Positions 47,101 to 56,899 of a DNA stretch of 64,000 nucleotides are shown here, piece after piece. This stretch comes from Riptortus pedestris (Eukaryota; Arthropoda; Insecta; Hemiptera; Alydidae), in the NCBI GenBank assembly GCA_019009955.1, contig CM032232.1, positions 140,705,501 to 140,769,500 on the forward strand, in the 5' to 3' direction. The position numbers were made by a program, and so were the translations under genes. Every line of letters begins with the position of its first letter. The first letter of the stretch is position 1. The notes under the pieces are model-generated. The model was not told the DNA's origin, did no database searches, and saw only the letters and a program-made list of their open reading frames with translations.

Positions 47101-49220
47101 CTGTTAACACTCTAGCAGTCCCAATTTTTGTTTGATCGTTACCAAACTCGGAATTTAACCGTTTTATGTAAAAAGGAAGATCAAGTTCGTTAATGGCTGA
47201 AATCGGACCAGTGGGAGGGGGGGGGGTTAGAGGGGGGATTTTTGAAAATTCAAAATATCTCCGTTATTATGCGTCGGATCGAAAAATTGTATAGAATAAA
47301 CCTTATTGCAAATTAAATTTACTATAAATATTGTTATATACATTTATTCTCTATCTTTCATATTAACCGAGATATTTGCATTTGTATTCTGCGTGTGGTC
47401 GCCAGGAGTAGGCTATGTTCGGACTTTCCGCCGAGAGCTCTGGCAGCCGTTTCCATAACTATTCGTCCCTCGTGAATAGGTTTAGAAGTTAGGTTAACTG
47501 TTTTACTGTGTTATTACGCCCTAAATAATGTTTTAGGTTTAGAGGTTTCTTACTACTACAGTTGTTATTAGGCAGATTTCACTATTGTAAAACTTCACGT
47601 GGGAAATCTGCTTAGTTTACGCAGCCCCTGCGTGACGTACTTTTTGTAATAAAGCTACGTAAAATTTTGAAAAAAACACTCTAAAGCACTGGTCAGGTTT
47701 TTTTTTGAAATTGCTCTAAAATCTGTTGAGCTAGAAAGGTGAGAGTGGTGTCATGTTACTCTGTCATAGCCTTTCATATGACATGTAACACAACATAGGT
47801 TATAATAAATAGGTTTTTCAAAACTCAAAATCAAAATTTTCGTTTTCATTATTTTGAAAAGTGCATCTCAAAAAATGTCTAGGTGTAGCTTGTACTTATA
47901 TTTAATATATGTCAAAGTTTGAAAGTGGTAAATTATCAAATTTCATTATGTCAAATGTTGAAATGAGTATGTTGAGCTAACTTGGAATGACCAAAGTAGA
48001 AGAGAGGGTTTAATAAAGAAGGAAAACAAAAAAGTATGAATAACTCGGATTCTATATCATTTTTCGATGTGGCACATAATAACAAAGATATTTTGAATTT
48101 TCAAATTCCCTCCCTCTAAACCCCCTCCCTTATTCCTGATCAGATTTCAGCCATTAATGAATATGATCTTTATTGTTGAATGAAATGGTTAAATATCGAG
48201 TATGGTATAGATAAAATAAACATTTTTTAGTCATGAAATAAAATCTTAATTGAGGTCATCACCACACAACATATTTGAATGTACCTCATCAACTAAAGAT
48301 CAGTTGAAAAACATTATTTGGCATTTAAGCTTGGCATAAAACGTTTCAATGAATATTCACTTATTGTGGGTTCAGCAGGAGTGGGGGTTTACTGAAGGCT
48401 GAAAATTAAAAAAAATCCAAAAATCTTAGTTAATATTCAATATAGAGTAAAAGGGTATATAACAGCATTTATAGGTCATTAAATTTGCATTAAGATTGCC
48501 CTTATATAAATTTTCGATTTGAATTGTAATAACAGAGATATTTTGAATTTTTGAAATTCTTCCCCTCAAACCCTCCAACTAGTCTGACTTTAGTCATTAA
48601 TGAACTTGATCTTTAGTTTAACATAAAACATTTAAATATCGAGTTTGGTAACAACCACAATGAATAGAGTGGATTTTTTTGGGATATTGGGTCATGTGTA
48701 TAACCTGAAATTAATAGCTGAATTTTCTGTGAAACCTTATAAAAGTCCGTCACACAGGGGCTGCGTAAACTAAGCAGATTTCCCACGTGAAGTTTTACAA
48801 TAGAGAAATTTCAGAATAGAGAGTCAAACAGTTACGGGAACGGCCCGAACTAGCTCTTGATGGAAACTCACGACTAGACCCGAAGTTAGCCGATCTCATC
48901 TCAGAAGATGAAAACAGAAAAATGCAAATAAATCGGTTAATATTCAAGATAGAGAATAAATGTATATAACATTATTTATAGTAAATTTAATGTGCAATAA
49001 GATTGATTTTATATAATTTTTCGATCCGACATATAGTAACGGAGATATATCGAATTTTCGAAAATCTTCCCCTCTAAACCCCCCCCCTCCCACTGGTCCG
49101 ATTTCAGCCATTAACGAACTTGATCTTTATTTTTGCATAAAACGTTTAAATATCGTGTTTGGTAACGATCAAACGAAAATTGCGACCACTAGAGCGTTAA
49201 CAGACAAATATATATATCTA

Positions 49221-49284
<64 letters not shown>

Positions 49285-50525
49285 ATTTTGAACGGACCTC
49301 ATTTTCGTCATCTCCGGGGTAGGATCGATGGACATTTGAAGAAATTTTTCGAAACTCGCGTCATGAGTACGACCTCAATAGCTGATTTCCCTTAAGGGAA
49401 ATCTGCTAAAATCTAATCGCACAAGAAATAAAATATTTTATAAATCAAAATAATAATATACCTGGACTAAGAAGAGGCTTCTGACTGTAATTAACATTAT
49501 GAAAACCACAACTGCACACAACCCGTCGAATATGATAACAGGTTTATACCTTAGGAAATCAGTCAATAGAAATATTATCACTAAGGAGGCCATAGTCGTG
49601 TATATACTGATCGGGTAGATATCATCGCTCACCTAAAAAACAAAAACGAAAAATGATTGAATAAAAAACTTTTTATTATTTATTTATTATACTGCATTTG
49701 CTGAGATGATATTGCTCTTAAATAAAAACACACTCATAAAAAAACAGAAAAAAACAAGAATAAATTAAGCATTATTTAAACACAAACAATACAGATATAT
49801 TGGATGTTCGAACTAATTTGTGGCAATTTTTTTTTAGGAAATTGAGGTTTTCCCAGCTTTTGAATAATTCCGAGGGCTTGCTGTCTTGAATATTCAACTC
49901 TCAACGATTCAGCCAAATTCTGAAGCTTTTGGCATGGATCTTCATCAAGTAATGACTAATTCTTATCAACATCTCCAGGTTTATACTGAGCAAACCACAT
50001 CTGCTCAGCTCAAGCAAGCTCGCCATAAACATCCACTAAACGTCAAGAGCTTTCAAGAGAGATTTTCTTCATGTTAAAGTAATGAAGAAGAACTCCCTGC
50101 AATAATACTTTATTTGGTACAAAGTTAGACATATTTGACAAAGTAAAACAGTTAGTAATTTATGCTTCAATGGAATGACTTACACTCAACAATTCATTCA
50201 AAAAGTGCATAAAAATATTATAAAGGAGAATATATGAGTTTAAAGCAAATAAAATATAAATCGGGAGTTTTAATAAAAACCAATGAAATACTATATTTTT
50301 GAACATAAATGTAATTTCTTTAGATGTTGATTATGTCATTAATAAAAAAAGGAATCACTTTCGCATTACGACAGTATTTGTAAACTTTAATTTACTTACT
50401 TCGTTTTGAGTGAAATTCATCGGAGGATTCGTCAAATACTTGGTAACATATGGCTCTGAAGGCCGGAACTCCTTCAACACTCCAAAAATGCAGAGCATAA
50501 ACGAAATTTTTAACCAGGGCTCCAT
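33681..50525 (-). CDS. SLC19A: SLC19-family transporter (thiamine/folate type), nine exons, 440 aa
   Basis: Major-facilitator membrane carrier for thiamine or reduced folate at the cell surface; the sequence does not decide which. Exons: 50400-50525 (residues 1-42), 49462-49632 (43-99), 45401-45614, 44424-44533, 42665-42790 (208-249), 39053-39158, 36125-36317, 35638-35773, 33681-33821 (395-440). All junctions are GT/AG, and phases agree across the chain (1323 nt including stop). Family marks: EFRPSEPYVTKYL at residues 19-31; EVAYYTYIYAKV at 112-123; FFLPPVTTSMYF just before the charged central loop (REEADQEEG); VLWEEVL near 256-262; GMFVLDWKMYGEG in exon 7. About twelve hydrophobic segments, normal family length. 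It starts at the first ATG (MEPWLKISFMLCIF) and ends SKIEDSNIS. The introns hold Helitron, LINE, SINE, mariner and TA-HINE copies, none in an exon. Confidence 0.93.
34545..35090. repeat. Segment duplicated at 30576-31560 (copy B)
   Basis: Diverged copy of the segment near 30.6 kb, including the same SINE. Sequence right of the SINE is deleted relative to copy A, removing the SINE's right target repeat. A separate 80-bp direct repeat (GTTTAGAAGATGG...TTTGTTTA) flanks it at 34467-34545 and 35120-35200. Confidence 0.6.
34741..34954 (-). mobile_element. tRNA-derived SINE (in duplicated segment B)
   Basis: Minus orientation, shared with copy A by duplication; right target repeat lost. Confidence 0.75.
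37455..38090 (-). mobile_element. TA-HINE copy, left arm of an inverted pair
   Basis: From CTCCCTTATTATACATCGGA to GTGACGGACTTTTTT, long 5' subfamily with CAGACCTGTTTGTTTACATT. The 3' half with (TA)n and palindrome is missing. Lies in SLC19 intron 6. Confidence 0.7.
38206..38815 (+). mobile_element. TA-HINE copy, right arm of an inverted pair
   Basis: Starts AAAAAAGTTCATCACTCAGGGG, 115 bp from the end of the opposite copy, and stops at the equivalent internal point (GCAATAAGATTGGTCCTATAC). Both copies belong to the same long 5' subfamily. Confidence 0.7.
39235..39438 (-). mobile_element. TA-HINE fragment beside SLC19 exon 6
   Basis: TTCAAATGTTCATCAATCC, CTACTTAGGAGAGAAATGAG and CCAAACTCTATATTTAAACG in minus orientation, centre deleted. 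Confidence 0.5.
39849..39974 (-). pseudogene. C-terminal remnant of Helitron replicase-helicase
   Basis: Minus-strand frame CFSHGQLYVACS, stop, VGKPSSLFVLAKDGLTKNIV and HAIALKD before TGA. This is the end of a PIF1-type helicase domain as found in Helitrons. The stop at 39933-39935 is TGA where the family has Arg (a single C-to-T change from CGA). Confidence 0.8.
40126..40775 (+). mobile_element. 5'-truncated LINE 3' end (RNase H and zinc-knuckle region)
   Basis: 40128-40640 is open: MMWIPSHVGIDGNEKADLAA is the end of a LINE RNase H domain with its last catalytic Asp (EKAD). PPICEKCNTEITIYHILMEC follows, the Cys/His knuckle near the C-terminus of I/R1-like LINE polymerases, and the frame ends at TAA. 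A 3' UTR with AGGGCGATGATAACCTGGTAG follows. The 10-bp target duplication AAAAAATAGG (40116-40125 and 40776-40785) is perfect. Confidence 0.85.
41330..41465 (+). mobile_element. Possible LINE 3' UTR fragment
   Basis: AAAGGCCATAATAACCTAGTTGTTGAATGCCC resembles in pattern the 3' UTR of the LINE at 40126-40775 (GGGCGATGATAACCTGGTAG). No coding part. Confidence 0.35.
41578..42151 (-). mobile_element. TA-HINE copy, full length
   Basis: From TTAGCAGATTACCCTTAAGG to GTGACAGACTTTTTG, with (TA)n 41704-41768, CCAGTGGGGGTTTAGAGGGG and GTTCGGCCATTTCC. Confidence 0.85.
42160..42322 (-). mobile_element. TA-HINE 5'-end fragment
   Basis: GGAAATTTGCTTAGTTCACAC and TGCGACAGACTTTAT. Tandem with the preceding copy, same orientation. 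Confidence 0.5.
42375..42602 (-). mobile_element. tRNA-derived SINE in SLC19 intron 5
   Basis: Perfect 12-bp target duplication TTTTCTATTTAA (42363-42374, 42603-42614). Body GGACAGGTTATCCACAGGTT and CCACCCTTTTCTAGCCAGGG, minus orientation. It sits just 3' of exon 5 (42665-42790). Confidence 0.88.
42905..43260 (-). mobile_element. Mariner N-terminal fragment in SLC19 intron 4
   Basis: Minus-strand frames (with stops) start MPNFMPEVKVFLQRVLLHFF, like the other fragment at 49797-50160. Bounded left by TTGGGTGTTTGACTTAAAAAG. No catalytic domain. Confidence 0.55.
43850..44260 (+). mobile_element. LINE C-terminal fragment in SLC19 intron 4
   Basis: Decayed frames read ECWILRK, NRLEAMKMWVWHRI, then 44049-44258 KLLGHIIRHNDFITNIFEDK and RGRGRPRKSYFE. 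This is the tail typical of RTE-like endonuclease/reverse-transcriptase proteins (xLGHxxR...GxRGRGRPRK). Opposite orientation to the host gene. Confidence 0.7.
44587..45231. mobile_element. Two TA-HINE fragments, head-out inverted
   Basis: 44587-44840 is plus (AAAAAGTCTGTCATGTAGGGG) and 44841-45231 is minus (ending CAGCCCACACAAGAAGGACTT). Both lack 3' ends. SLC19 intron 3. Confidence 0.55.
45677..46100. repeat. Unclassified repeat family X, copy 1
   Basis: Starts at TATATATAATTGTAACTTCTG and shares CATGTGTCAT, GGCAAACATACACATAATTG, GAGTAACTTTTGTTATATA and CGAGATATA-type blocks with 55220-55735. No long frame; termini uncertain. SLC19 intron 2. Confidence 0.5.
46929..47645 (-). mobile_element. 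TA-HINE copy, full length, subfamily with extra 5' block
   Basis: From TTAGCAGATTTTCCTTAAGG to GCGTGACGTACTTTTT; (TA)n 47053-47096. Its 5' part has an insert (GTTATTACGCCCTAAATAATG, GAGGTTTCTTACTACTACAG) also found in the copy at 62969. A plus-oriented 5' fragment lies at 46631-46690. Confidence 0.85.
48000..48680 (+). mobile_element. Two tandem TA-HINE central fragments
   Basis: 48000-48235 and 48345-48680 each carry the AACGGAGATATTTTGAA-like box, CTCTAAACC and ATCGAGTTTGGTA blocks without either end. Confidence 0.5.
48741..49409 (+). mobile_element. TA-HINE copy, full length
   Basis: AAAAGTCCGTCACACAGGGG to TTTCCCTTAAGGGAAATC and TGCTAA. The microsatellite is (TC)n followed by (TA)n at about 49205-49284. 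Third member of a same-orientation series with 48000-48680. Ends about 50 bp from SLC19 exon 2. Confidence 0.88.
49797..50160 (-). mobile_element. Mariner N-terminal fragment in SLC19 intron 1
   Basis: Minus strand reads MSNFVPNKVLLQGVLLHYFN, MKKISLESS, VDVYGELA and LLDEDPCQKLQNLAESL with stops: the first HTH region of a mariner transposase. Left edge TTGGATGTTCGAACTAATT. Catalytic part absent. Confidence 0.7.
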
Positions 50526-50659
50526 TGTCTCAACTTGGTTGTGTTACCTTGATTGTTACTTCAATACATTGAGCTTTTTCTTAGGAGATAAACAAAATTA
50601 CTTTGAAGACAGGACTGCCAAGAGTTCTCACCCTCAATCTTCTGTAAATAAATAATGAT

Positions 50660-52490
50660 CAAGCCTGACATTATAAAATAAAAATGATAACAATATAAAT
50701 GGGATAATTTTAATTATTTTTATTAGAAACATTTTGAAAATATTTCACTCAACAGCCCACAAATGAACAAGGTTTACTATGATAATTCTGAAAGTGGTCT
50801 ATATGGATCCAAGTGAGCAAAAGAAAGAATTAGGGGTCTTTAGGGTGTTAACGGGGTCAATCTCATTTGAGTAGGTAATTTTATTTTAACTGAAAAAATA
50901 AAAAAATTAAATTAATAAATTCACATTCCTGATTATGATTTGTAAAAAAACTTATTTTTTCAATTTTCTTGCTGTCTTCATACCTAGTGAAAAAAGTTTT
51001 TGGCACAGTTGCTAATCTTCTAATATTAAAAAAAAAAAGAAACGAAAAAGATTAAACCTCACTAAATTGATCCCAAATATTGAATATTTATAATCAAAGC
51101 AGCAGGTTCATCTCTCCCAATAAAAAGTGTTTAATTTTACTTACTGATTTGATCCAATACATAAATAGTAAATTTTATTTTAGTTTGTTTTAATTTCAGT
51201 TTTATCAATAAATACATAAAAATTAATTTGTATTTTTATTGTTTGTTTTTTTTTTCTTCTACATCACAGTTAGACATCAGTACAAACACATTTGAAGTTG
51301 ATGAATTTTCTAAAATGCAATATTAGCTAAGCAGGGGTCTACCTAAAACCGAAAAACCTTGCAGGTGAGTGTCTATGAGACACAGAAGTTTGGGGACCTC
51401 TATAGTCCCCCTCCCCTCCCATCCCAAACTCACATTGGTTTACGCTTACACATCATTTAATGCTTATACTTTTTACAACGTTATCTTTTCCATAGAAATG
51501 TGAATTTGTTAAATTTTCATAAATAAATTATATAAGAATATGAATGCTGAAGGAGATTGAAAGTGCTAGGGCAGAGTACTCAGTTATTTTTGCTATTTAT
51601 TAACATTGCTCTGGTTACATGTAACACTCAAATGAACATGATATGTCCCAACCATTATGAATATAATGTTTATACTCAGAGATACAAAAGAGTAGTATTA
51701 ATAACAGTTATTAGATACACAGCTAGGGACTGTTTTTAAGGGAAATAAACTTCTATTCTTGCTTAGTTCATAATATTGGCCCATGCCGTTTTGAAAAGAG
51801 AAATGGGAATGATTAGAAACTCTTTAATATTTACTCTGCCAGACTCACTAGTAGTATATCTATTCTCAGAACATTATAATGGTAACCACGTAAGTAAATA
51901 CCGAGGCAGGAAATGAAAATAGATCGTGTATAGCATGGCCTCTCCCCCATTTTCTAAATTCTCACTTACAACATGCCAGTAGGGCAAGACTAGAGATTAA
52001 AGTTGTAGTCTGTATTCTCATAACAGCTAATGCATTAGTCAGCTTAAGCAGGCTACAGAGTGATTACTATCTAATGACTCTGGCCAAGTGGAATTTTCTT
52101 CACTCATGCCTTTATTAGTGTGAATGGAGTTTTCCTTTATTGGAGTATGGTCTGAAGCAGAAGGCAATGGGAGACCACTATGTGTCCTTACTCCTTTGTT
52201 CGTTCGTATGAAAACCAAAATTAACCTGTTCACAGGATCAATTACTAGTTGGAGCCTATAGTTACTACATCCAAACATAGTATAGCTTTGCAATGAATAA
52301 CATTCACACTTATTATCCAGTCTAAATATTACTGAAAGATTGTAATAAATACTATTCACGATTATAATTTACAATACAAATTAATATACATTTTTTGATC
52401 AGTGAATAGAGATTGATTAGGGACTCATATTCATTTATTCTTCGTCTATATAAAATTTCATAAGTTTCCTAAAGTGTTACTAATTACTAA
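50660..52490. other. Repeat-poor stretch 5' of SLC19, no assigned gene
   Basis: Likely promoter and upstream region of SLC19. A 106-codon minus-strand frame at 52039-52359 (C-terminal part SDHTPIKENSIHTNKG, WPESLDSNHSVACLS) has protein-like composition but no ATG of its own and no family I recognise. It could be a terminal exon of a gene further right; low support. Confidence 0.3.
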
Positions 52491-52493
52491 TTT

Positions 52494-52871
52494 AAAAAGT
52501 CCGTCATGCAGGGGCTGCGTAAACTAAGCAGATTTCCCACGTGAAGTTTTACAATAGAGAAATTTCACGATAGCCAAGCAGTTAATAAAATGGCCGAACT
52601 AGCTTTTGGCGGGAAAGACACTTCGTCTGTTAGCCGCCCAGGATTTAATAAAAATGCAAATATCTCGGTTAATGTTCAAGATAGAGAATAAATGTATATA
52701 ACAATATTTATAGTAAATTTAATTTGTAATAAGATTGACTCTGTACAATTTGTCGAACCGACGAATAGTAACGGAGATATTTCGAAAATCCTCCCCTCTA
52801 AACCCCCATCCCCGTGGTCCGATTTCAGCCGTTAACAAACTTGATCTTTCTTTTTACATATACATATACAC

Positions 52872-52944
<73 letters not shown>

Positions 52945-52947
52945 TAT

Positions 52948-53005
<58 letters not shown>

Positions 53006-53121
53006 TTTTGAACGGACCTCATTTTCGCCATCTACTAGGTAGGACATTTGAAGAAAAATTTTGAAAATTCTGTCATGAGTACAACCTCAATAGCTGATTT
53101 CCCTTAAGGGAAATCTGCTAA
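52494..53121 (+). mobile_element. TA-HINE copy, full length
   Basis: AAAAAGTCCGTCATGCAGGGG through CTCTAAACCCCCATCCC to TTTCCCTTAAGGGAAATC and TGCTAA. A large mixed (TA)n/(CA)n microsatellite spans 52862-53001. Confidence 0.88.
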
Positions 53122-53224
53122 AACAGAGACATAAAATATAAACATATTGTGGAACCTTGCAAAAAAAGAATACCATTATTAAATTTAACTTAGCTAGTAT
53201 TACTATTTAACTCAGTTATACTTA

Positions 53225-53785
53225 TAACATAACACTAGGTATTCGATCCTTAAATACCAAATATTGTTCTCATACAATGTATACTGTGTGAGATAGATAT
53301 ACAATATGTATGCAAATATTTTGGTGTGATGTTATCATTTAACATTTACGCTCTAAACTACATGATTTTTATTTGTTCTACACCAGGTTCAATATTTAAC
53401 CATTTCATAGGAAATTAACGATTATATTAGCTAATGGCAGAAACTGTGACTTGGAGGATGGGATTCAGGGGGGAATTATTGAAAATTCATAATATCTCGA
53501 TTACTACGAGTCTGATCAAAATTTGTCTTTTCAAGAAATATTGTTCTATACATTTTTCTCCATCTCGAATATTAACTTATTTATTTTGGTTCAGCCTTTT
53601 GTAAACCCCAACTTTTCAGTACCTCAGTCACTAAATATCTTGTGTCCAGCTAACACTTTAATTCCTGTTTAGATTGGCTTCCTACTGAAAAATAGAAAAG
53701 AGTTGGTAAGTTTAGATCTGCAGCATGCCATATTCCAGGACTTAGGAAATCTGCTCAGTTATACAGTATTCGTGAAAGACTTTTC
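53225..53785 (-). mobile_element. TA-HINE fragment, highly diverged
   Basis: CATAATATCTCGATTACTACG, CATCTCGAATATTAAC, AGCCTTTTGTAAACC and GAAATCTGCTCAGTT in minus orientation. No 3' palindrome. Confidence 0.45.
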
Positions 53786-53789
53786 TGTT

Positions 53790-54880
53790 TTTCTTTCATA
53801 AGTTCTGCTTCAAAATCGGTAGAAGCCAATTAAAAGATGAGACATTTGGTAGTATTTGAAAAACTTGGAGGGATCTCGCCTTAAGATTACATAAAATGAG
53901 TAAAATATTTTATTCCTATCATGTTAGCCGTAAAAGGACGAAGGGCAAGAGCAAATGAAAGCTAACATCCTCGACCAGTGGTAGCTGAAAAGTGTGTCTC
54001 TAGTCTAAAGGTGGAGTAAAGTAGTCTAATAATCACCATCAGGTTCAAAAGCCTACTTCATTGTAGTTTCATCTCGGGTTAGCCAATATACATGAGGTGT
54101 TTGACAACACAAAAAAAAGCACCTCCTGGGCCTTAAAATTGACCAAATAAGTTACCTTTCTCTGTGGCTTTGATTAAAATAATACCATAACTTACCTTGC
54201 TCATATTCATTTTTTTTTTTTTGGAGTCTAAATTGTTTTAGTAGTATTGAGCCAAATCCATACTCCTGTGGATAACTGGAGGTATTTCTTACTTACCAAC
54301 AATGTATGAAAGTATCCAAAAATTGTTGGTATCTTAAATAAAAAGCCAATCCATTACAGTGTATAACACTTTAAAGACAATAAGTGCTTGCTTTGAGTAA
54401 TTCTGTGACAAATTTGAATCCCAGCAGATGCTTGCCAAAACTGAACTGGAGTTGAGCCTATTGCCTTAGAAGCGCTATTGGCTAATAAATGCTTTGAAAG
54501 TGAATGACTTTTTATTTCAAGATCACTAACCATCACTTCCTGCCCAATTCAATATTAAATGCTTTTGTGTTTGCCAGATGGCTCTATGAAAATGAGTGCT
54601 GGATCGTAAAGTCAAAGGTTGCAGGTTGGAGTAGTGATCCCCACTTCCCAGTATGGCTGGTCCCAGCAGAAACTTAGTCCATTACCCACCCACTCCTGTA
54701 AGGGAGGCCCACAGCTTCAAACATACTTGTAAAAAAGATAAGGCTTCAAGAATGTTCTTACAATCTTGTCAATATCTAATAATATCAATTTTTGAGATTG
54801 TCAAATTATCTCTTAATAAGTAATTGTAATTGCTTATCACAGTTACAGTAATTAAAACTAACAAATCAAAATCTCTCTCC
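53790..54880. other. Gene-free stretch with a possible second SINE type
   Basis: A 60-codon minus-strand frame at 54354-54536 has no recognised motif. 54570-54735 contains CAAAGGTTGCAGGTTGGAGTA, faintly like a tRNA-type box B region; a second SINE is possible but unproven. Confidence 0.25.
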
Positions 54881-55154
54881 ACTACAATGACGGACTGAAA
54901 AATTGTATTGAACCAATCTTGTTGAAATTTAATTTCTATAATTCTTGTTTCCACTTGTTTTCTCTCATCTCGATTATCAATCAAGATATTATCATTTTTA
55001 GCAAATGTCCCCTAAGGGAAATCAGACATTGAGGTCGAACTCATGACACAATATTAAAAACATTTCCTCAAATGCCCATCGATCCTACCTAGGGGAAACC
55101 AAAATGAGGTCTGTTTAAAACTGTATAGATATCTCTCTCTCTCTCTCTCTCTTT

Positions 55155-55219
<65 letters not shown>

Positions 55220-55222
<3 letters not shown>

Positions 55223-55735
55223 GTAACCTCTGTCTGTACATTAATTTTTTTCACAATAACTTTTTGTTTCACATGTCATAGACACCATAACTGCATTTTT
55301 TTTCTTTGTTGATTTTGGCAAATATGAACATAACAAGAGTTGTTTATTTTGTTATTTAGAGTAACTTTTGTTATATACACATTTTTTGTATACCGAATTA
55401 TAAACGAGATATACGCTAAAACCTATAGCGGAAGTGAACAATTTTATTTGGCACAAAAGACCCAACCAAACTAAATAAAACTCGGTATGTGTATTAACGC
55501 TAACGCTTTCATTATAATAAGCCATACCAATATTTCTAGGGACGGGCAGGAGTGGGGGTTGTAAGGGAGGCCTGAATTTAAAAATAGCGGTATTTCGTTT
55601 TTCGGCAAATATGAACATAAGAAAAGTTGTTTACTTTGTTATTTAGATTGACTTTTGCTTTATAAATTTCTCCAGGAACAATGAGTGGACCAAGTAAAAT
55701 AAAATATATAAAAAATTAATTTCATTATTAATAAA
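55220..55735. repeat. Unclassified repeat family X, copy 2, in a (TA)n tract
   Basis: Begins TATATAATTGTAACCTCTGTC exactly at the edge of the microsatellite, as copy 1 does. Contains an internal repetition (GGCAAATATGAACATAA twice). Confidence 0.5.
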
Positions 55736-55994
55736 TATGAGTATATATATATATATATATCCTCCCAAGTTTTGTCTGATCATTACCAAACTCGATATTT
55801 AAACATTTTATGTAAATAAATAATGAAGATCAAGTTCATTAAAGTAATTGCACCAGTGGGAGGGGGGTTTAGAGGGGGAGAATTCTGAAAATTAGAAATA
55901 TCTCCGTTGTTATGTGTTGGGATGAAAAATTGTATAGAATCAATCTTATTGGAAATGTAATGTTCTATAAATGTTGTTACATACATGTTTTCTC

Positions 55995-56440
55995 TTCGGA
56001 AAAATTTAGGGAATCATTTGGGGAGCGGGATTTTCTGGTGATTGGCTTGTGGTACGGTGCCCGAGGAACGGTCCCGAAACATACCCGGACATTTTTTGAC
56101 GAGGTGGGAATAGACAAGAAGGCTCTGCAAACCTTGGTCGAGGGTATCATTATTGATACTTTAGGGATTATTTCCCACCAAATATTTTAAATTTTTCTCT
56201 GACAAGTGATCTTATTATAGATCGACGGATCATGATAGTACAATAATGATGTTTCTAATTTATATCTAGTGACATTCACCTTTTAGGTTCCTGACTGTGT
56301 TATTTTAGTTAATATTTTAGTTATTGAACTGACTAAATACAATATGTATTGTTTTACTGTTGTCCTAGGGATTGACTAAGTTGCTGTGTGCTTCAGCATC
56401 TCAATGTAATTGAGCAGCCCCACAAACTGTATAAAAATTT
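55995..56440 (+). mobile_element. LINE C-terminal fragment
   Basis: 55995-56190 encodes KFRESFGERDFLVIGLWYGA, RGTVPKHTRTFFDEVGIDKK and TLVEGIIIDTLGIIS, ending at TAA with about 250 bp of 3' UTR. The GLWYGARGTVPK pattern resembles C-termini of site-type (R2/R4-like) non-LTR elements, from memory; treat the clade as uncertain. Confidence 0.5.
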
Positions 56441-56899
56441 GTACAATAAAGTGATTCTCTTGAATATTAACAGAGATATTTCCATATTTTAGTTTCAGGC
56501 CATCAGTAAACCGCCACTCCTGCTCAAGTCGTACTAACAATAATAATAATATTGTTCTCATTGAACTTTTAAGTTTTGATATGAATGCAAATAGGAATGG
56601 AAATATGCTTAGTTACAGCAGCCCCTGTGTGACGGACTTTTTACCTTTCAGCCTTCAGTCAACCCTCGCTCATGTATAGACCTCTATTATCGGAAGTATA
56701 AACCATAAGCTGATATTTCACGAAAATCTTATTCTTAACCTAAATATCAAATATGGCTTTCATCATATCCTTACTATGTAAGATATATAGATCTGTTCAT
56801 GTGATTTCATCAATAACAAAATAATTTTCTAGAGAGCTCAATACTTCAGCATGGTACTATTCAGAGATACCATACTCAATTTTTAAACAATTCAAAGCT

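Larger units (their letters stand above)
54885..56646 (-). mobile_element. TA-HINE copy interrupted by two other repeats
   Basis: A short fragment (54885-54997) is followed by a 3' end at 54998 (TTAGCAAATGTCCCC) and a (TC)n/(TA)n tract 55129-55219. Family X inserts (55220-55735). The body continues 55740-55990 (AGGGGGGTTTAGAGGGGG), a LINE fragment inserts, and the 5' half is 56445-56646 ending GTGTGACGGACTTTTT. Confidence 0.65.

Noticed and set aside
52735..53064. Overlapping frames of YIYIYI repeats on both strands
   Set aside because: They are translations of the (TA)n/(CA)n microsatellite within a TA-HINE copy, not genes. The same applies at 25502-25828, 18309-18491 and 55054-55272.
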